Part shown: in pieces, positions 46,186 to 57,165 of the stretch
Position numbering within the stretch: the first letter of the stretch is position 1
How the letters are laid out: the number at the start of each line of letters is the position of its first letter
NCBI GenBank assembly: GCA_033065855.1
Contig: JAVXUO010002814.1
Coordinates: forward strand, 1-64,000
From: Escallonia rubra
Taxonomy: Eukaryota; Streptophyta; Magnoliopsida; Escalloniales; Escalloniaceae
Reading direction: 5' to 3'
Length of the DNA stretch: 64,000 bases
Notes under the pieces: model-generated
Databases searched by the model: none
Seen by the model: the letters and a program-made list of their open reading frames with translations, nothing else
What the model was told of the DNA's origin: nothing
Made by a program: the position numbers and the translations under genes

Positions 46186-46589
46186 AATACCCTTCAAAAA
46201 AGACCCTCTGCCTATCACGTGGTCTTTTTTGACGGGAAATTTCAACGGAGGGATCTATTTGATGACGGCACAAAATACAGGGACTGATTTAACGGATTTT
46301 AAAGTATAGGGACCAAAATAAAAAAGCGGGGATAGTTTAGGGGACTAAAATGGTATTATTCCTAAGAATAAAGATAATGTACATGCGAAATTTAAACTAA
46401 ATACATTCAAACAAATTTTGTCTTTGAATTGAATTTGAACTTTGGATGGGTTCATCCTTGTGTGCTCCAATACAGAGAGAGGGAGAAAGAGAACCGCAGA
46501 GCCGATTGGTGAAGAGAGTAAAGTGCGGTTGCGGGATTAGCAAAAAGGAACTCAATAAAAAATTGGGTAATGCAACGGTAGGTATCGCT

Positions 46590-46708
46590 GGCTAATTCTT
46601 TGTCTATTATAGAGGTAGTACTGCAGCGATGCTATCGTAGAGGGTATATACAAGCAATTTTGTGGCTGCTGCTGTAAAGCGCTGCTACAGAGCATCTTTC
46701 TTGTAGTG
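46590..46708. mobile_element. Terminal fragment of another CACTA family
   Basis: The right end reads ...CATCTTTCTTGTAGTG, so the reverse strand starts CACTACAAGAAAGATGCTCT. GCAGCG / CGCTGCTAC words replace the TTAGCGACGG of the large element. The other end was not found. Confidence 0.5.
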
Positions 46709-47908
46709 ATTTGCGAGATGTTTTGGTGGAATAATATGAAGAGAAAGATAACATGCTTTATTGCTCGATGTCTTGTTTGTCGACTGGTTTAGGTATCAAT
46801 GGCCTACCAAACCTTTGCAATCACTTACGCTTCCTCAGGGAAGTGGGAACATATTGATATGGATTTTGTGTCTGGTTTGCCTAGGACAAGCCAAGATCAT
46901 AATTGAATTGGGTGATAATCAGTTGCTTGACTAAGTCAACGCATTTTCTCCTCATTAGATTTACTTACAGCTTAGAGAGATTGGCCAAACTTTATGTTCA
47001 AGAGCTTTTTTGACTTCATAGCGTGTCCGTTTCGATAGTTTCAGATAAAAATGCACTTTTTACGTAGAGGTTCTGGAGTAGCTTGCAAGAGATGGTGGGT
47101 ACTCGACTTAACCTTAGTACAGCTTATCATTCTCAAAGTGATGGACATACATAGACGATATTCAGGTTCTAAAGGATATGCTTAGGGCTTGCTGATTAGA
47201 CTTTAAAGGTAGCTGGGATGATCAACTACTACTCGTTGAGTTTGCATGTAACAATAACTTTCAGGCAACTATTGTATGGCATCTTTCAAAGCTTTGTATA
47301 GTCTAAGGTGCAGAACACCAATTTGTTGGTTTAAAGTGGGAGGGGCGAAACTTTTGGGTGTTTTGGGGCCAGAGAGAGCACAAGTTACATCCGAGAAGTT
47401 TCGTTTGATTGAGGATAATTTTCTAATTACTCAGAGTCGCCAGAAAAATTATGCCATTAAAAAAAGACGTGAGTTAGATTTTAAAGTGGGAGATCATGTG
47501 TTTTATAAGGTGTCACCTTGGAAAGGTGTTATGCATTTTGGGAAGAAGGGCAAGCTTAGCCTAGATTTATTGAACCACTTGAGATCTTGAGAAGGATTGG
47601 ACCAATCGCTTATTAGGTGGCCTTACCTCTGGTATTACCGCAGGTGCATGGTGTGTTCCATGTATCAGCTTTGAGGAAATACAAACCGGATCCTTCACAT
47701 GTTATTAATTACGAACCTGTGGAGATTCGAGAGGATCTATCATATATTGAGTAACCAGTGCAAATTTTATATCGCAAGAAAAAAAATTTACACACAAAAA
47801 CTATTAAGTTAGTTATGGGGCTTTGGTGTAACCATTCAATGGAATAAGCCACTAAGAAACTTGAGAATGCTATGCGCAAAAAGTACTCTCAACTTTTTAA
47901 AGTTTAAG
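46709..47908 (+). pseudogene. Ty3/gypsy integrase and pol C-terminus, decayed
   Basis: Readable across frames are FWWNNMKRKI...CFIARCLVC (integrase zinc finger); WEHIDMDFVSGLPRTSQDH and LTKSTHFL, with STAYHSQSDGHT (integrase core with the first Asp residues); DFKVGDHVFYKVSPWKGV; and the tail PVQILYRKKKNL...KLENAMRKKYSQLF, which closes gypsy polyproteins. At least eight stops and shifts show long inactivity. Confidence 0.85.
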
Positions 47909-47919
47909 GTACGTTTAAG

Positions 47920-48570
47920 ACAAAAAAAAAATTAAGGTGGAGAGAATATAATATCCCATTATATTAGTAAATTGTTATTGCTTAAAAATAAATAATTAAA
48001 TAAACAAAGTTTGTTCCCTTTTTATAATATTATAAAAGTTGTACCTTCAGTTTGGGGGTGTTTGTGTCATTTGCCACTTTAGTTTTTTTTTTTTAAAGTC
48101 ACAGCATATTCTCTTCAGCAGCAGCCTTGCCGTCACTGTGCTGTGCTGTGCTATGTTGCTTTTACTGTTTCTTTTGTTTGTTTTCTTCTTTTTCTTCCAA
48201 GTTACACGCTCGGATTGGATTTCGATCTCCTTATTAGGTATGTATTAAGTCTTCGTTGCTAAAAATTATGTAAATCATAAAAGTTGTTGTTTTTTGGACG
48301 TTGACTTAGCCTTGGAGTTTTCGTTTTCCTATTTTGGCGTAAGGTTCGATGTGAGTAGAAATCGCGGTACAATTGTCGTTGGGATTTAGATTTTGACATT
48401 TTGCTTGAATAAGGTAAGAGATTTTTGTGTTTTTGCTGTTGAGATATTTTAGGCTTGATTTTAGAGATTTAATTGTAATCATGTTTGGGATTCTTTGTAA
48501 AATAGGAAACGATAAATTAGGAGCTTGAAAAAACGTACTTTCTTTCTTCTTTTCTTCTTGGCATCATAGC
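47920..48570 (+). mobile_element. Polypurine tract and 3' LTR remnant of the gypsy element
   Basis: After the pol tail comes AAAAAAAATTAAGGTGGAGA, a typical polypurine tract. TATAATATCCCATTATATTA at about 47948 then looks like a TGTAATATCCC LTR start with a decayed first base. The right end was not resolved. Confidence 0.55.
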
Positions 48571-48860
48571 AAGGTTCCATGGGCAAATCAGAAGTTGAAG
48601 CCTCTAAGACTAAGTCCTTTCCAATCATTGTTCAATCAGAAAATTCATCTTTCAATGCTGGGATTATTCTCAATGAAACAAATTATGATATGTGGTCTCA
48701 TATCATGGAGATGCATATTGCTGAAAAGGAAAAACTTTAGCTTATTCAAGGAGATTCACAGCCTCCTACAGAAAAGGATGATGGCTACGAGAAATGGTAT
48801 GCAGATAATCAGAAAGTTAAAAGATGGTTGATGATGGCTATGACCCCTGACATTATGAAG

Positions 48861-49135
<275 letters not shown>

Positions 49136-49154
49136 TATATATATATACACACAC

Positions 49155-49185
<31 letters not shown>

Positions 49186-50109
49186 TATATATACACACAT
49201 ATATATATATATACATATATACACACATATATATACACATATATACACACATATATATACACATATATACACATATTGTTGCCGAGGAAAGATGGTTCGC
49301 ATGCCACGTGAGGTGCCACAAAGGATGCAGTCTGCGTTGGCTTCCAAGTAGACAAAGTGGGAGACAGCAAGGATGGAGTAAGGGCTGAGAGCAAGGCTCC
49401 CCAGACAGATCGCGAGGGCTGGCAGCGCCGCGCAGGCAGGGTGATGACGAACAGAGCCGGCGGTCGACAGTCTGCAGCGGGGGTGCAGCGTCAAGAGTCC
49501 GATGTCAGGGGTCCAAATGTATTTCTCTCACTAGAACTCCAGAGAGAATGGGTTTTTAGAGAGAGAAAGTGAAATGTAGAAATGAGGGAGTCGTCCTGAA
49601 TAAGCTCCAGAATCCACTATATATAGGCACAAATATGCGCGTGTCATCAGCCGACACGTGTCAGGGGGTCCCACAGTATTGATTGTCCATCGGATTGCCG
49701 GTCCCCGAGTTCGTGCCGCCCTACCCTTGCAGCGTCCCTCTGCCTGTCTGAGGAGACTGACCACACTGCGGTAGCATGGTCAGAGTAGCCCGTTGCCCCA
49801 GCCTCCAGTCCAAGCCCTTACTGAATCCCACGAGATGCGTCAAGAGACGCGCCGAGATCCTGGCAGCGGTGAGGGTTGCCCCTGCAGCCAACTGCTAGGC
49901 GTGCCGGCCACGATGCCCTCCGAGGACCTGCTCCCGTCCCGGAGTGACTCGCGGTTCATTGCCCTGGTGGTGTCGATGATCAATGATAACATGAGCGCAC
50001 ATGCTATGCTTAGGGTCCGTGGCGAGGGGTCCTCGTGCCGGAGCACTACGAGCGGAGCCCCCCGTGAGTCCGTCGGATGATTGTGTCGGCGATGGCCTTA
50101 GGGTTGTAA

Positions 50110-50465
50110 GCCCATCCTTGTTGCGAAGGCAAGAGCCTCCGGTTGATTGTGCCCGCGAGGGTCGGAGCCCGTTGGTTGATTATGCTGGCGAGGGCCGGAG
50201 CCCCCGGTTGAGTGTGCCCGCGATGGCCGGAGCCCGTCGGTTGATTGTGCTGGCGAGGGCCGGAGCCCCCGGTTGATTGTGCCTGCGAGGGCCGGAGCCC
50301 GTCGGTTTGATTGAGCCGGCGAGGGCTTCATGGTTGCGAGCCCGTCCCGCCGCGAGGGCCGGAGCCCTGTCACTTCGATTGAGCCGGCGAGGGCTTCATG
50401 GTTGCGAGCCCATCCCGCCGCGAGGGCTTGAGCCCCGTTACTTTGATTGAGCCTGCGACAGAGCG
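50110..50465. repeat. GC-rich tandem repeats (GTTGATTGTGCC..GAGGGCCGGAGCCC)
   Basis: About eight units of 40-60 bp with the core GGTTGATTGTGCTGGCGAGG plus GCCGGAGCCC. Two longer units at 50310-50430 add GCTTCATGGTTGCGAGCCC. Long minus frames over it are repeat artefacts. Confidence 0.85.
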
Positions 50466-50551
50466 TCGTGCTACTGAAGATAGCGTGTGAGTGTTGTTTG
50501 GAGCGAGAAGTCAATGCCACTGGGCAAGTTCCCCCCTTCGCAGGGCAAAGG

Positions 50552-50695
50552 AGGCCGACCCCCTTGGGGTGGCCGACCCCCTTGGGTGGCCGAGCCCCTT
50601 GGGTGGCCGACCCCCTTGGGTGGCCGACCCCCTTGGGGTGGCCGACCCCCTTGGGGTGGCCGACCCCCTTGGGTGGCCGACCCCCTTGGGGTGAG
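50552..50695. repeat. 17/18-bp tandem repeat, 8 units
   Basis: Eight head-to-tail copies of GGCCGACCCCCTTGGG(G)T alternate between 17 and 18 bp through one variable G. C-runs and G-runs alternate on each strand. Confidence 0.95.
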
Positions 50696-50962
50696 CACAC
50701 TTTCGATCGCCGTCCGGTGGTTCGTGGCGCGGAGTACTTTGACCGAGCAATCTTGTTGAGCGATGTTGACCGCTAAATGGGTGACGTGTCGCGCCACTAG
50801 GATCTCTTAGCGGGCCCCGGGGTGCGGTCCAGAATAGGTTGTGAACACATATATATATACACATATATATACATATATATATATATACATACACATATAT
50901 ATATATACATACACATATATATATATACATACACATATATATATATATATATATATACATAC

Positions 50963-51025
<63 letters not shown>

Positions 51026-51689
51026 TCCGCTTGCCCACTGCTCGAGATATTTGGAAAGCTCTGTCAAAAGCCTTTTATGATGGAGCTAATGAACTACAAG
51101 TTTTTACCTTGAATCAAAGAGCCTTCTCCGCCAAACAAAATGGTAGATCACTTTCTATTTACTATGGGAAATTAATTGAATTTTTTAGTGAATTGGATCA
51201 TCGTGACAAGGTGATTATGGAAAGTGAGAAAGATGCTGCATCTTATCGCAAATCAATTCAGCGACAAAGGGTACATATTTTTCTTGCTAGTTTAGATAAT
51301 GAATTTGAACAAGTTCGTGGGGAAATATTGAGAAAAGAACGAGTTCCTGAACATGAAGAGTGTTACTCACTGGTTCGCCGTGAATTTGTTCGACATGCCA
51401 CAATGAATACAGAACCTAAAAAATTTGAAGCTTCAGCCATGGTGAGTAGAAATAAATGGAATCAAAACTGGTCTTCTCAGAAACAACAAGATCAAAAGCC
51501 CAATCAGTCAAAGACTCCTACAGGTGCTAACAAATCCACCTTCAAAAGTACTCATTGTGATTAGCATGGTCATACCAAAGACCATTGTTTCGAATTTGTT
51601 GGTACCCGGAACGGTGGGACCACAACCGTGATCCACGAAAAAGGCAATCAAACAAAGTCTCCAATGCTGCAAGAACAGAAATAGGATCA

Positions 51690-51879
51690 GGATCCCCTGC
51701 TGTAACCCATGGTTACAACAGGGGTGCTCTGATCCCAAATGAGAGAGAGGGAAGAGAGAGAGTAACCATGGTTTACATCCCCCTCTCTCTCTCTTCCGAT
51801 CCCTCTCTCTCTCACTTCCCCCTCTCTCATTTGGGATCACAACAGCCTGCTGTAACCTTGGGTTACAGCAGGCAATCCT
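51690..51879. mobile_element. Foldback element in the copia gag 3' part
   Basis: About 190 bp. The left arm CCTGCTGTAACCCATGGTTA...TGATCCCAAATGAGAGAGAG is mirrored by the right arm (complement of CTCTCTCATTTGGGATCACA...GGGTTACAGCAGG). The centre is (CT)n. The surrounding gag-like text resumes after it. Confidence 0.7.
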
Positions 51880-51979
51880 AATCCACATAAATAAAGATGA
51901 ATGGAGATTTTGCTGCTGAAGAATCTTCAGCTTTAGTTGCAACGGAAGGTGATGTTGGTAAGGCTTTATTTCTGTTGTA

Positions 51980-52160
51980 CAGGGGAAATGAAGATAGACT
52001 CGAGTCAACGGATGCATCCATGAACATCAAACACTCCATATTCTAATATCAAGTTCCACAAAGACTGATACATATTTATTAGCATATTGTTAAGGTTGTA
52101 CGTCCACAATACGTGGACACTTATGTCACTAATAGAGGTATTAGTGACACTTTTCATATT
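51980..52160. repeat. Dispersed repeat shared with 31985-32241
   Basis: Same order of words as at 31985: GATGCATCCATGAACATCAA, TTATTAGCATATTGTTAAGG, GTACGTCCACAATACGT, ATTAGTGACACTTTTC. Here it runs straight into the next repeat. Confidence 0.7.
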
Positions 52161-52686
52161 TTCTGAAATGGATTAATATTTTTTGCAAGTTCAGTTTTTA
52201 TAAAATTTGTTGAGTCTTTAAAATTCATATTAAATTTTGGAAAATACAGTAATCTTTTATAGTAGAAAAAAGTTTCAGTTTAAGTTTCATAAATTTTAGA
52301 ATTGATGTGGTAATTTTATACACATCATATTCGATTTAGCGAAACTGATGATTTTAAAATTGTTTTAGTTTTTTTTTAAATCATAATTTCAGTTTCTATA
52401 ATTTTTGTACATATTGTAAAGTTATTAGTAAAATTTTGGGACTTTGGTTTGAGCTAGAAACATTAATGGCTATTTTTTGGCTTTTCTTGTATTTAAAGAA
52501 ATTATCTTAATTCAAAAATATTCAAAATTTCAGAAAATTCATATCTTAACTTTTTATAATGTTTTAAGCTATAAAAGTGTTTTATTAGAATAAATTATGA
52601 TATTTCGAGTATCAGTATGTCTTAAGGAGTGTGCGGAATTTTCGGCTAGTTTGGCCATGGGACCCGTTTCGATTTGGGGTGTGTCG
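52151..52686 (+). repeat. LTR-end repeat shared with 10017-10607
   Basis: Nearly the same sequence as the right end of the 8740-10607 block, finishing with GGACCCGTTTCGATTTGGGG and TGTGTCG, after which the two loci diverge. It lacks the 43-bp duplication seen in the left copy. Confidence 0.8.
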
Positions 52687-53154
52687 GAGTGTTATTAGCA
52701 ATGTTTAAGAAAATAGCATTGGGTTCATAGTGTTATGAGGTTAGATTTTATTCTTATAAATAAATTTTCAATTTAGGTTAATTCATAGAATTTCGAACGA
52801 GGTTGCATAGCAGTGCATAGCTTGGATCGAGGTAAGGGCTATCCGAAACCCAATTCATCATATTTAACCTCGCATGCTTTATTTGGATTCCTCGCATTAC
52901 ATGGGGGTGAATGTGGTTTACATTTTTAAGTTTGTCCATCTGTTGATTGAATATTATGGGTGGAATTCCGGTGAAACGTCTATCCCCCAAATGTCGTTCC
53001 AACCAAGTCAGCAAATGAGGCCCACGAGAGTTCTGGAAAAATTAATTGAATTGATATTTTTTCTCTTCAACTGAAAGTTTGAATCTTCACAAAGATCGAC
53101 GGACTTTTGAATCTTCAAAACGATCGAAGATTTGGGGTTTCCACCATGATGTTA

Positions 53155-53212
<58 letters not shown>

Positions 53213-54068
53213 GCGCGCGCTAATGAAAAAGTTTTGATCCGGAGAAGGTGATCGTTGAGTTACCATCTCACCTCTTCCACCTCAACTTTCTCTCCACCTT
53301 CAATATTTTCAACTTTCACTTCTACTTTTGCAAAACTAAATTTGAAATGTACATATTTTTTTTTTTTTTGGCAATTTCAAGCTGATACTGTGAAGTCCTC
53401 TGTTATGTGTAACACGTTACAAGCACAAGAAATACATCACCCAAATTTGTTAATGGAAAAAAGCCATTAATGCAATTTTGCATTAATGCTACTCAACCCA
53501 TCTTGGACCAGTTAATATCATTTTGTGAAAGTGTAAATCCGGCAAGACAAGTTGCAATTTTGCAAAGGGTTCCAAATTTTTTTTTGTAGACCTTTAGCAA
53601 CACTAATCTTATATAATCGTATTAATTTTACATGTCATTTTCTCTCTCGCAAAAAAGCTATCGTTACATTTCGTTGCGTTTCTTGATTCACGTATTATAA
53701 ATTTAAGCACATAAATAAGCTGAAAAGGGAAAAGAAGTGAAAGCAATAAGTCGAGAGTTAAGAGCACTTAGTAAAAGTGTATATCTAGCAAGATTAAATG
53801 CAGTTTTATAGAGGGCTCCTTCGCTTTCAAATTAACCTCACGGTTTCTATTTATTGCCTTCTCTTCTCCGCTTACAAATAACTAAATCGTGAGTACGACA
53901 GTTTATTACACATAATACGTAAAAGGCCATCCAAGACAGGCTTATTAAAAATACAACTACAAGGGCATTGACCATATTACATACACGTGTCTCTGTTGAT
54001 TTATTGATCTTCGACAATAATAATTTGTTAATAGTACCATCAGTCTAATGTAGTTGGGACGGTGATCT
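52687..54068. other. Intergenic with one dispersed (TG)n(GA)n repeat
   Basis: At 53070-53208 the block CTTCACAAAGATCG...AAGATTTGGGGTT ends in a GT run (53155-53172) and GA run (53173-53208), as at 3095-3331. Otherwise AT-rich with no supported ORF. Confidence 0.6.
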
Positions 54069-55101
54069 TCAACTTTTTGTGTTTGCAATAAGATAGGTGG
54101 CAACATCTTTCATCATGCTTATCATTGGCAGGATGGAAACGTAAGTGAAATTGGCAACATCTTCTTCATTGACATCATACTCAATTGTGGTTTTGGTGAT
54201 GCACGAACTCTTGCTTGTCTTTATGATTTCAAAGCGTGTCCGGTATAGAGTAAACCCTAAATCAATATATCCTCCTGAGATGACCTCTGCTTCTTTCATC
54301 ATCTTTGCATCATCAATTTTGGTATACTTCTCCTCGTACGAAGAAAACGCTGTTGTGCCTGCTTCAATTCAAAAACTCAGTTAGAAATTTAGACGTCAAG
54401 TGTAAATAAAGTGCGTTTACGTTGACGGCTAAGGCTGAGGCATAATGACCTCTGCAAGGAACAGTTCACATTTTTTTTGTTCTCCCGGACTGCGTGAATT
54501 TTTCTTCTTCAAGAGTAAAAATGTTCTTTTACCAAACTAAAAATGTGAATTCTCTCCTTCAATAAAAGAGAATGGGATCGAAATTGAGGGAATAGCAAAT
54601 ATACGTTGCTCACGACACATGGCAAAGGAACAACTTCAGAAGAAAAGGAACTCGTGTGGGTGAGTCCCCGGCCTAGTTGATCATAATGAAGATATTGGTA
54701 TTTGTGGTGGAAACAAAAATAAAATAAAATAATTAGAGAGATAAATCTGGCCATATGCATGACCATGAGGGAAATGAGTTTTGTGAGGAAATAAAAGCAT
54801 AAACTCACGGAAATGACCGAATCCAGTCCCTTCTATGAAATACCGCACTTCTTTAACTCTAGAGGATGTTGGACACCAACGTAGTGAGGACTAGAAGCAA
54901 GCGAGGTTAACACCTCCTAAATAACAATTTACCTGCAGGAAGCGTGAGTTTGAGAACAGTCCCAACTCCACCATCACCTTTAACGACCTCAATTTTGTCA
55001 AAGGTGTGAGTCACATGTGTTATTTTCAGCGTGCCATAGAGTTCCCATGCTTCATGCGCGGGCACATTCACATCAATTCCGTCAGAAAGTGTTCCGTGCA
55101 T
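54069..55101 (-). CDS. Bet v 1 / PR-10 family protein (norcoclaurine-synthase-like)
   Basis: Minus strand. Exon 1 is 55101-54933, intron 54932-54359 (574 bp, GTAAAT...AAGCAG) and exon 2 54358-54069, giving 152 residues. Exon 1 encodes MHGTLSDGIDVNVPAHEAWE, then VVKGDGGVGTVLKLTLPAG with the glycine-rich loop (GDGGVG). Exon 2 encodes SSYEEKYTKIDD, GGYIDLGFTLYRTRFEII, TTIEYDV and a C-terminal helix ending ANTKS. Length, loop and the intron after about codon 56 fit the Bet v 1 fold, which binds small hydrophobic ligands in a cavity. The wording is closest to the norcoclaurine-synthase-like branch, but catalytic activity cannot be inferred. No signal peptide, so cytosolic. Confidence 0.92.
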
Positions 55102-55214
55102 TTTGCTTCTTGATGGAGTAGTAGCAGGTTTCTAAAACTTCAAAAACAATTGTTATAGCTAGCTAGCTAAGGGTTGGTGCTAAAGTCTCAAATTTGTATG
55201 TCCTTCGACATGGT

Positions 55215-55223
55215 GTATTTATA
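55215..55223 (-). promoter_or_regulatory. TATA box of the Bet v 1-like gene
   Basis: The minus strand reads TATAAATAC, 114 bp upstream of the ATG. It implies a leader of about 80 bases. Confidence 0.6.
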
Positions 55224-56703
55224 GAAGGGCTACGCACAAATGGGACAAGGCCTGCTAGTTCACATTTTCCATTCAAACCTTTTGAGCAAGAGAATACCGA
55301 CGACGTTGGCTTGGAAACAGTCTTGGGTCTGCTTCTCCCCCATAATGTAGCTATGAAAAGCTTGCCGGTCTGTTTTGGATTTGAAATTTGACCACTTCAA
55401 TCAAGATTGATGAACTCGAATGATGCATTCCCTAATGGAATTCAACATTCCACGCCAATAAGATGCAAACACCACACATGTCTACCTGGGAGTCAATAAC
55501 CGCGCTCTCCACATTTGGCACATACACCGCACTTTAGCGGTAAAGTTCATGAAAGTATCCCTACGGGGCATTAAAAAGCATCACTCAAGATTTTTAGTGA
55601 CAAAAATGGAGCAAATGGTGAAAAGTGAAGTATGATATTTTTCGTTTGTAAAATTTTCTCCAAGTCATTATCCTCCACTTGTTGGAGAGGAGTTCTGAAA
55701 GGCCAAATTCCGGCTAGTCCAAGTCAACTTTAGAATGTGGAAACCATTCTTTAAGCTTCTAATATCAACATGATTTGATTTACATCCTTCAATCTCCTTT
55801 GCGCAAGAGACTTGCCTCAGAATAATACCCAGCCAATACAAGAATTTGATTTTTTTTCCTCAAATCAAATGGTAGACTTGCTCAAAATTTGATTTCTTCA
55901 CGCTTTGTAACACATACCTCTCTCTACCTTTTGTATTGGTGCGGGCAAATGTCGCTAAAGAACATAAAAACGTTTTGAAGACACTTTTTTAAGTTACAGA
56001 TTTTTTTGTGATTTTTGTTATTGCGTCAAAGTAATTCGTGTATTGTCTTTGTTTCACTGACACTTTTGATGAAGTTCCGTGACAATGACTTTGCCAATAT
56101 CTTTCAGTGCACAATACGGGAGTAAACTGATAAATACGGTTTGGTCACTTTCTATATTTCTTTCGAGCTATTGTAAGAAATAAATTATAGCTCGAAAGGG
56201 AAATTACGTCATTGACTGTAACAGCTGAAGAACTTTGTCCTGGTGTTCTAAGCAGACCTGAGGATACGGTCTGCAGAAAACATTTGTTTGGTTGAAGTCA
56301 AACCATGCACTCTACGGAATTAGGTATTGCAAGTTATGTCCCTCTCAGGGCACCCAAGTAGAACCAAAAGGACACGTTTTTCTTTTTCTTTTTTTTTTTC
56401 TGGAAATCAAGAACTAAAATGTATAGCATCATCAATGAACCGGTAACAAGGTCCAGAGGACCACAATACATATCATAGATGCTAAGAAACCCAATTGTGG
56501 ATTTATCTAGGTTCATGGCAAAAGCCCGTGTGAAGGTTTTTGGAACGAATTTAGAAATATAAAAATTAACAAAGGAATATGAGGGGAGATCATAAGCTAA
56601 AACTACGTGAAAATCTTTGTAAGCAAGGTACTTATAATTGGTTCCTTTTGGCTTTTGGTTTGCATATGCTATCTTACTCATTGCAGATCGAAATGGGTTG
56701 GTT
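55224..56703. other. Intergenic, no recognised gene
   Basis: The minus frame at 56334-56681 (115 codons, ending in a Lys run from a poly-T tract) has coding-like texture, with DKSTIGFLSIYDMYCGPLDL. It has no motif I can name, and a weakly similar segment lies at 60470-60640. It may be a duplicated gene relic. Confidence 0.35.
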
Positions 56704-56708
56704 CTCTC

Positions 56709-57080
56709 TGTTGGAAAATAAACTTGATTTAGTTTTTTAGAGTGGTGATTAATGTGACATGTTAGTGGGTTATTAAGTTATGTCTTAGTGGGTGCATAAG
56801 TTACAAGTGCATTATTGTTATGTGTTAGTGGAAGTAGTGGCTATTATATTGTTGAAATAGTGGGGTAGTGGTATATTTATTACATGTCTAAGAGTTACTT
56901 AGAAATACTATAAAAATGTGTAAGATGATGCAAGTGAAAGGAGAGGAAGAACTATGAGATAAATTTTTTAAGGTATATTATGTGTTCTCTTCAAGTTCTC
57001 TCCATGTCCTCCTCATATAAGTGAGTTTATGAGTTTGAGTGCAACAAAGTGTGAGCTTGAGTGATCATTTGTTTACAACA
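56709..57080 (+). repeat. 5' LTR
   Basis: TGTTGGAAAATAAACTTGAT...GTTTACAACA. A TATAAAAATG box lies near 56910 within the LTR, a plausible promoter. Confidence 0.95.
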
Positions 57081-57083
57081 AAG

Positions 57084-57096
57084 TGGTATCAGAGCC
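57084..57096 (+). other. Primer-binding site
   Basis: TGGTATCAGAGCC, complementary to the 3' end of initiator methionine tRNA, three bases after the 5' LTR. Confidence 0.93.
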
Positions 57097-57165
57097 ACAA
57101 CGGTCCTAGTGGATGTTGTGGCGTTAATGTTTTAGTCACTACGGTTGTAGAAAAAAGTATCTGAA

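Larger units (their letters stand above)
45052..46362. mobile_element. Pack-MULE copy 3 carrying ALOG and HSP70 fragments
   Basis: Same terminal repeats, with a perfect 9-bp duplication TAAGAATAA (45043-45051 and 46363-46371). The ALOG piece is on minus (45400-45666) and HSP70 on plus (45800-46185), head to head across a spacer that is also present in copy 1. Only 44 bp separate it from copy 2. Confidence 0.93.
43953..46450 (-). mobile_element. Copia LTR, split by two Pack-MULEs
   Basis: Removing the insertions leaves 43953-44028, 45008-45051 and 46363 to about 46450. Read on minus this gives AT-rich LTR sequence with a TATATATAATG box, then CTTCACCTTCCCTCTTATGC and ATTCTAAC next to the primer-binding site. 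The far (TG) end was not located. Confidence 0.55.

Noticed and set aside
50552..50695. Possible CRISPR-like array
   Set aside because: Repeats are directly head to tail with no spacers, and the context is a plant nuclear genome.
50098..50700. 200-codon minus frame over GC-rich repeats
   Set aside because: Entirely composed of the tandem repeats at 50110-50465 and 50552-50695; no motif or promoter.
55194..55391. 65-codon plus frame upstream of the Bet v 1-like gene
   Set aside because: Overlaps that gene's promoter on the opposite strand and has no motif.
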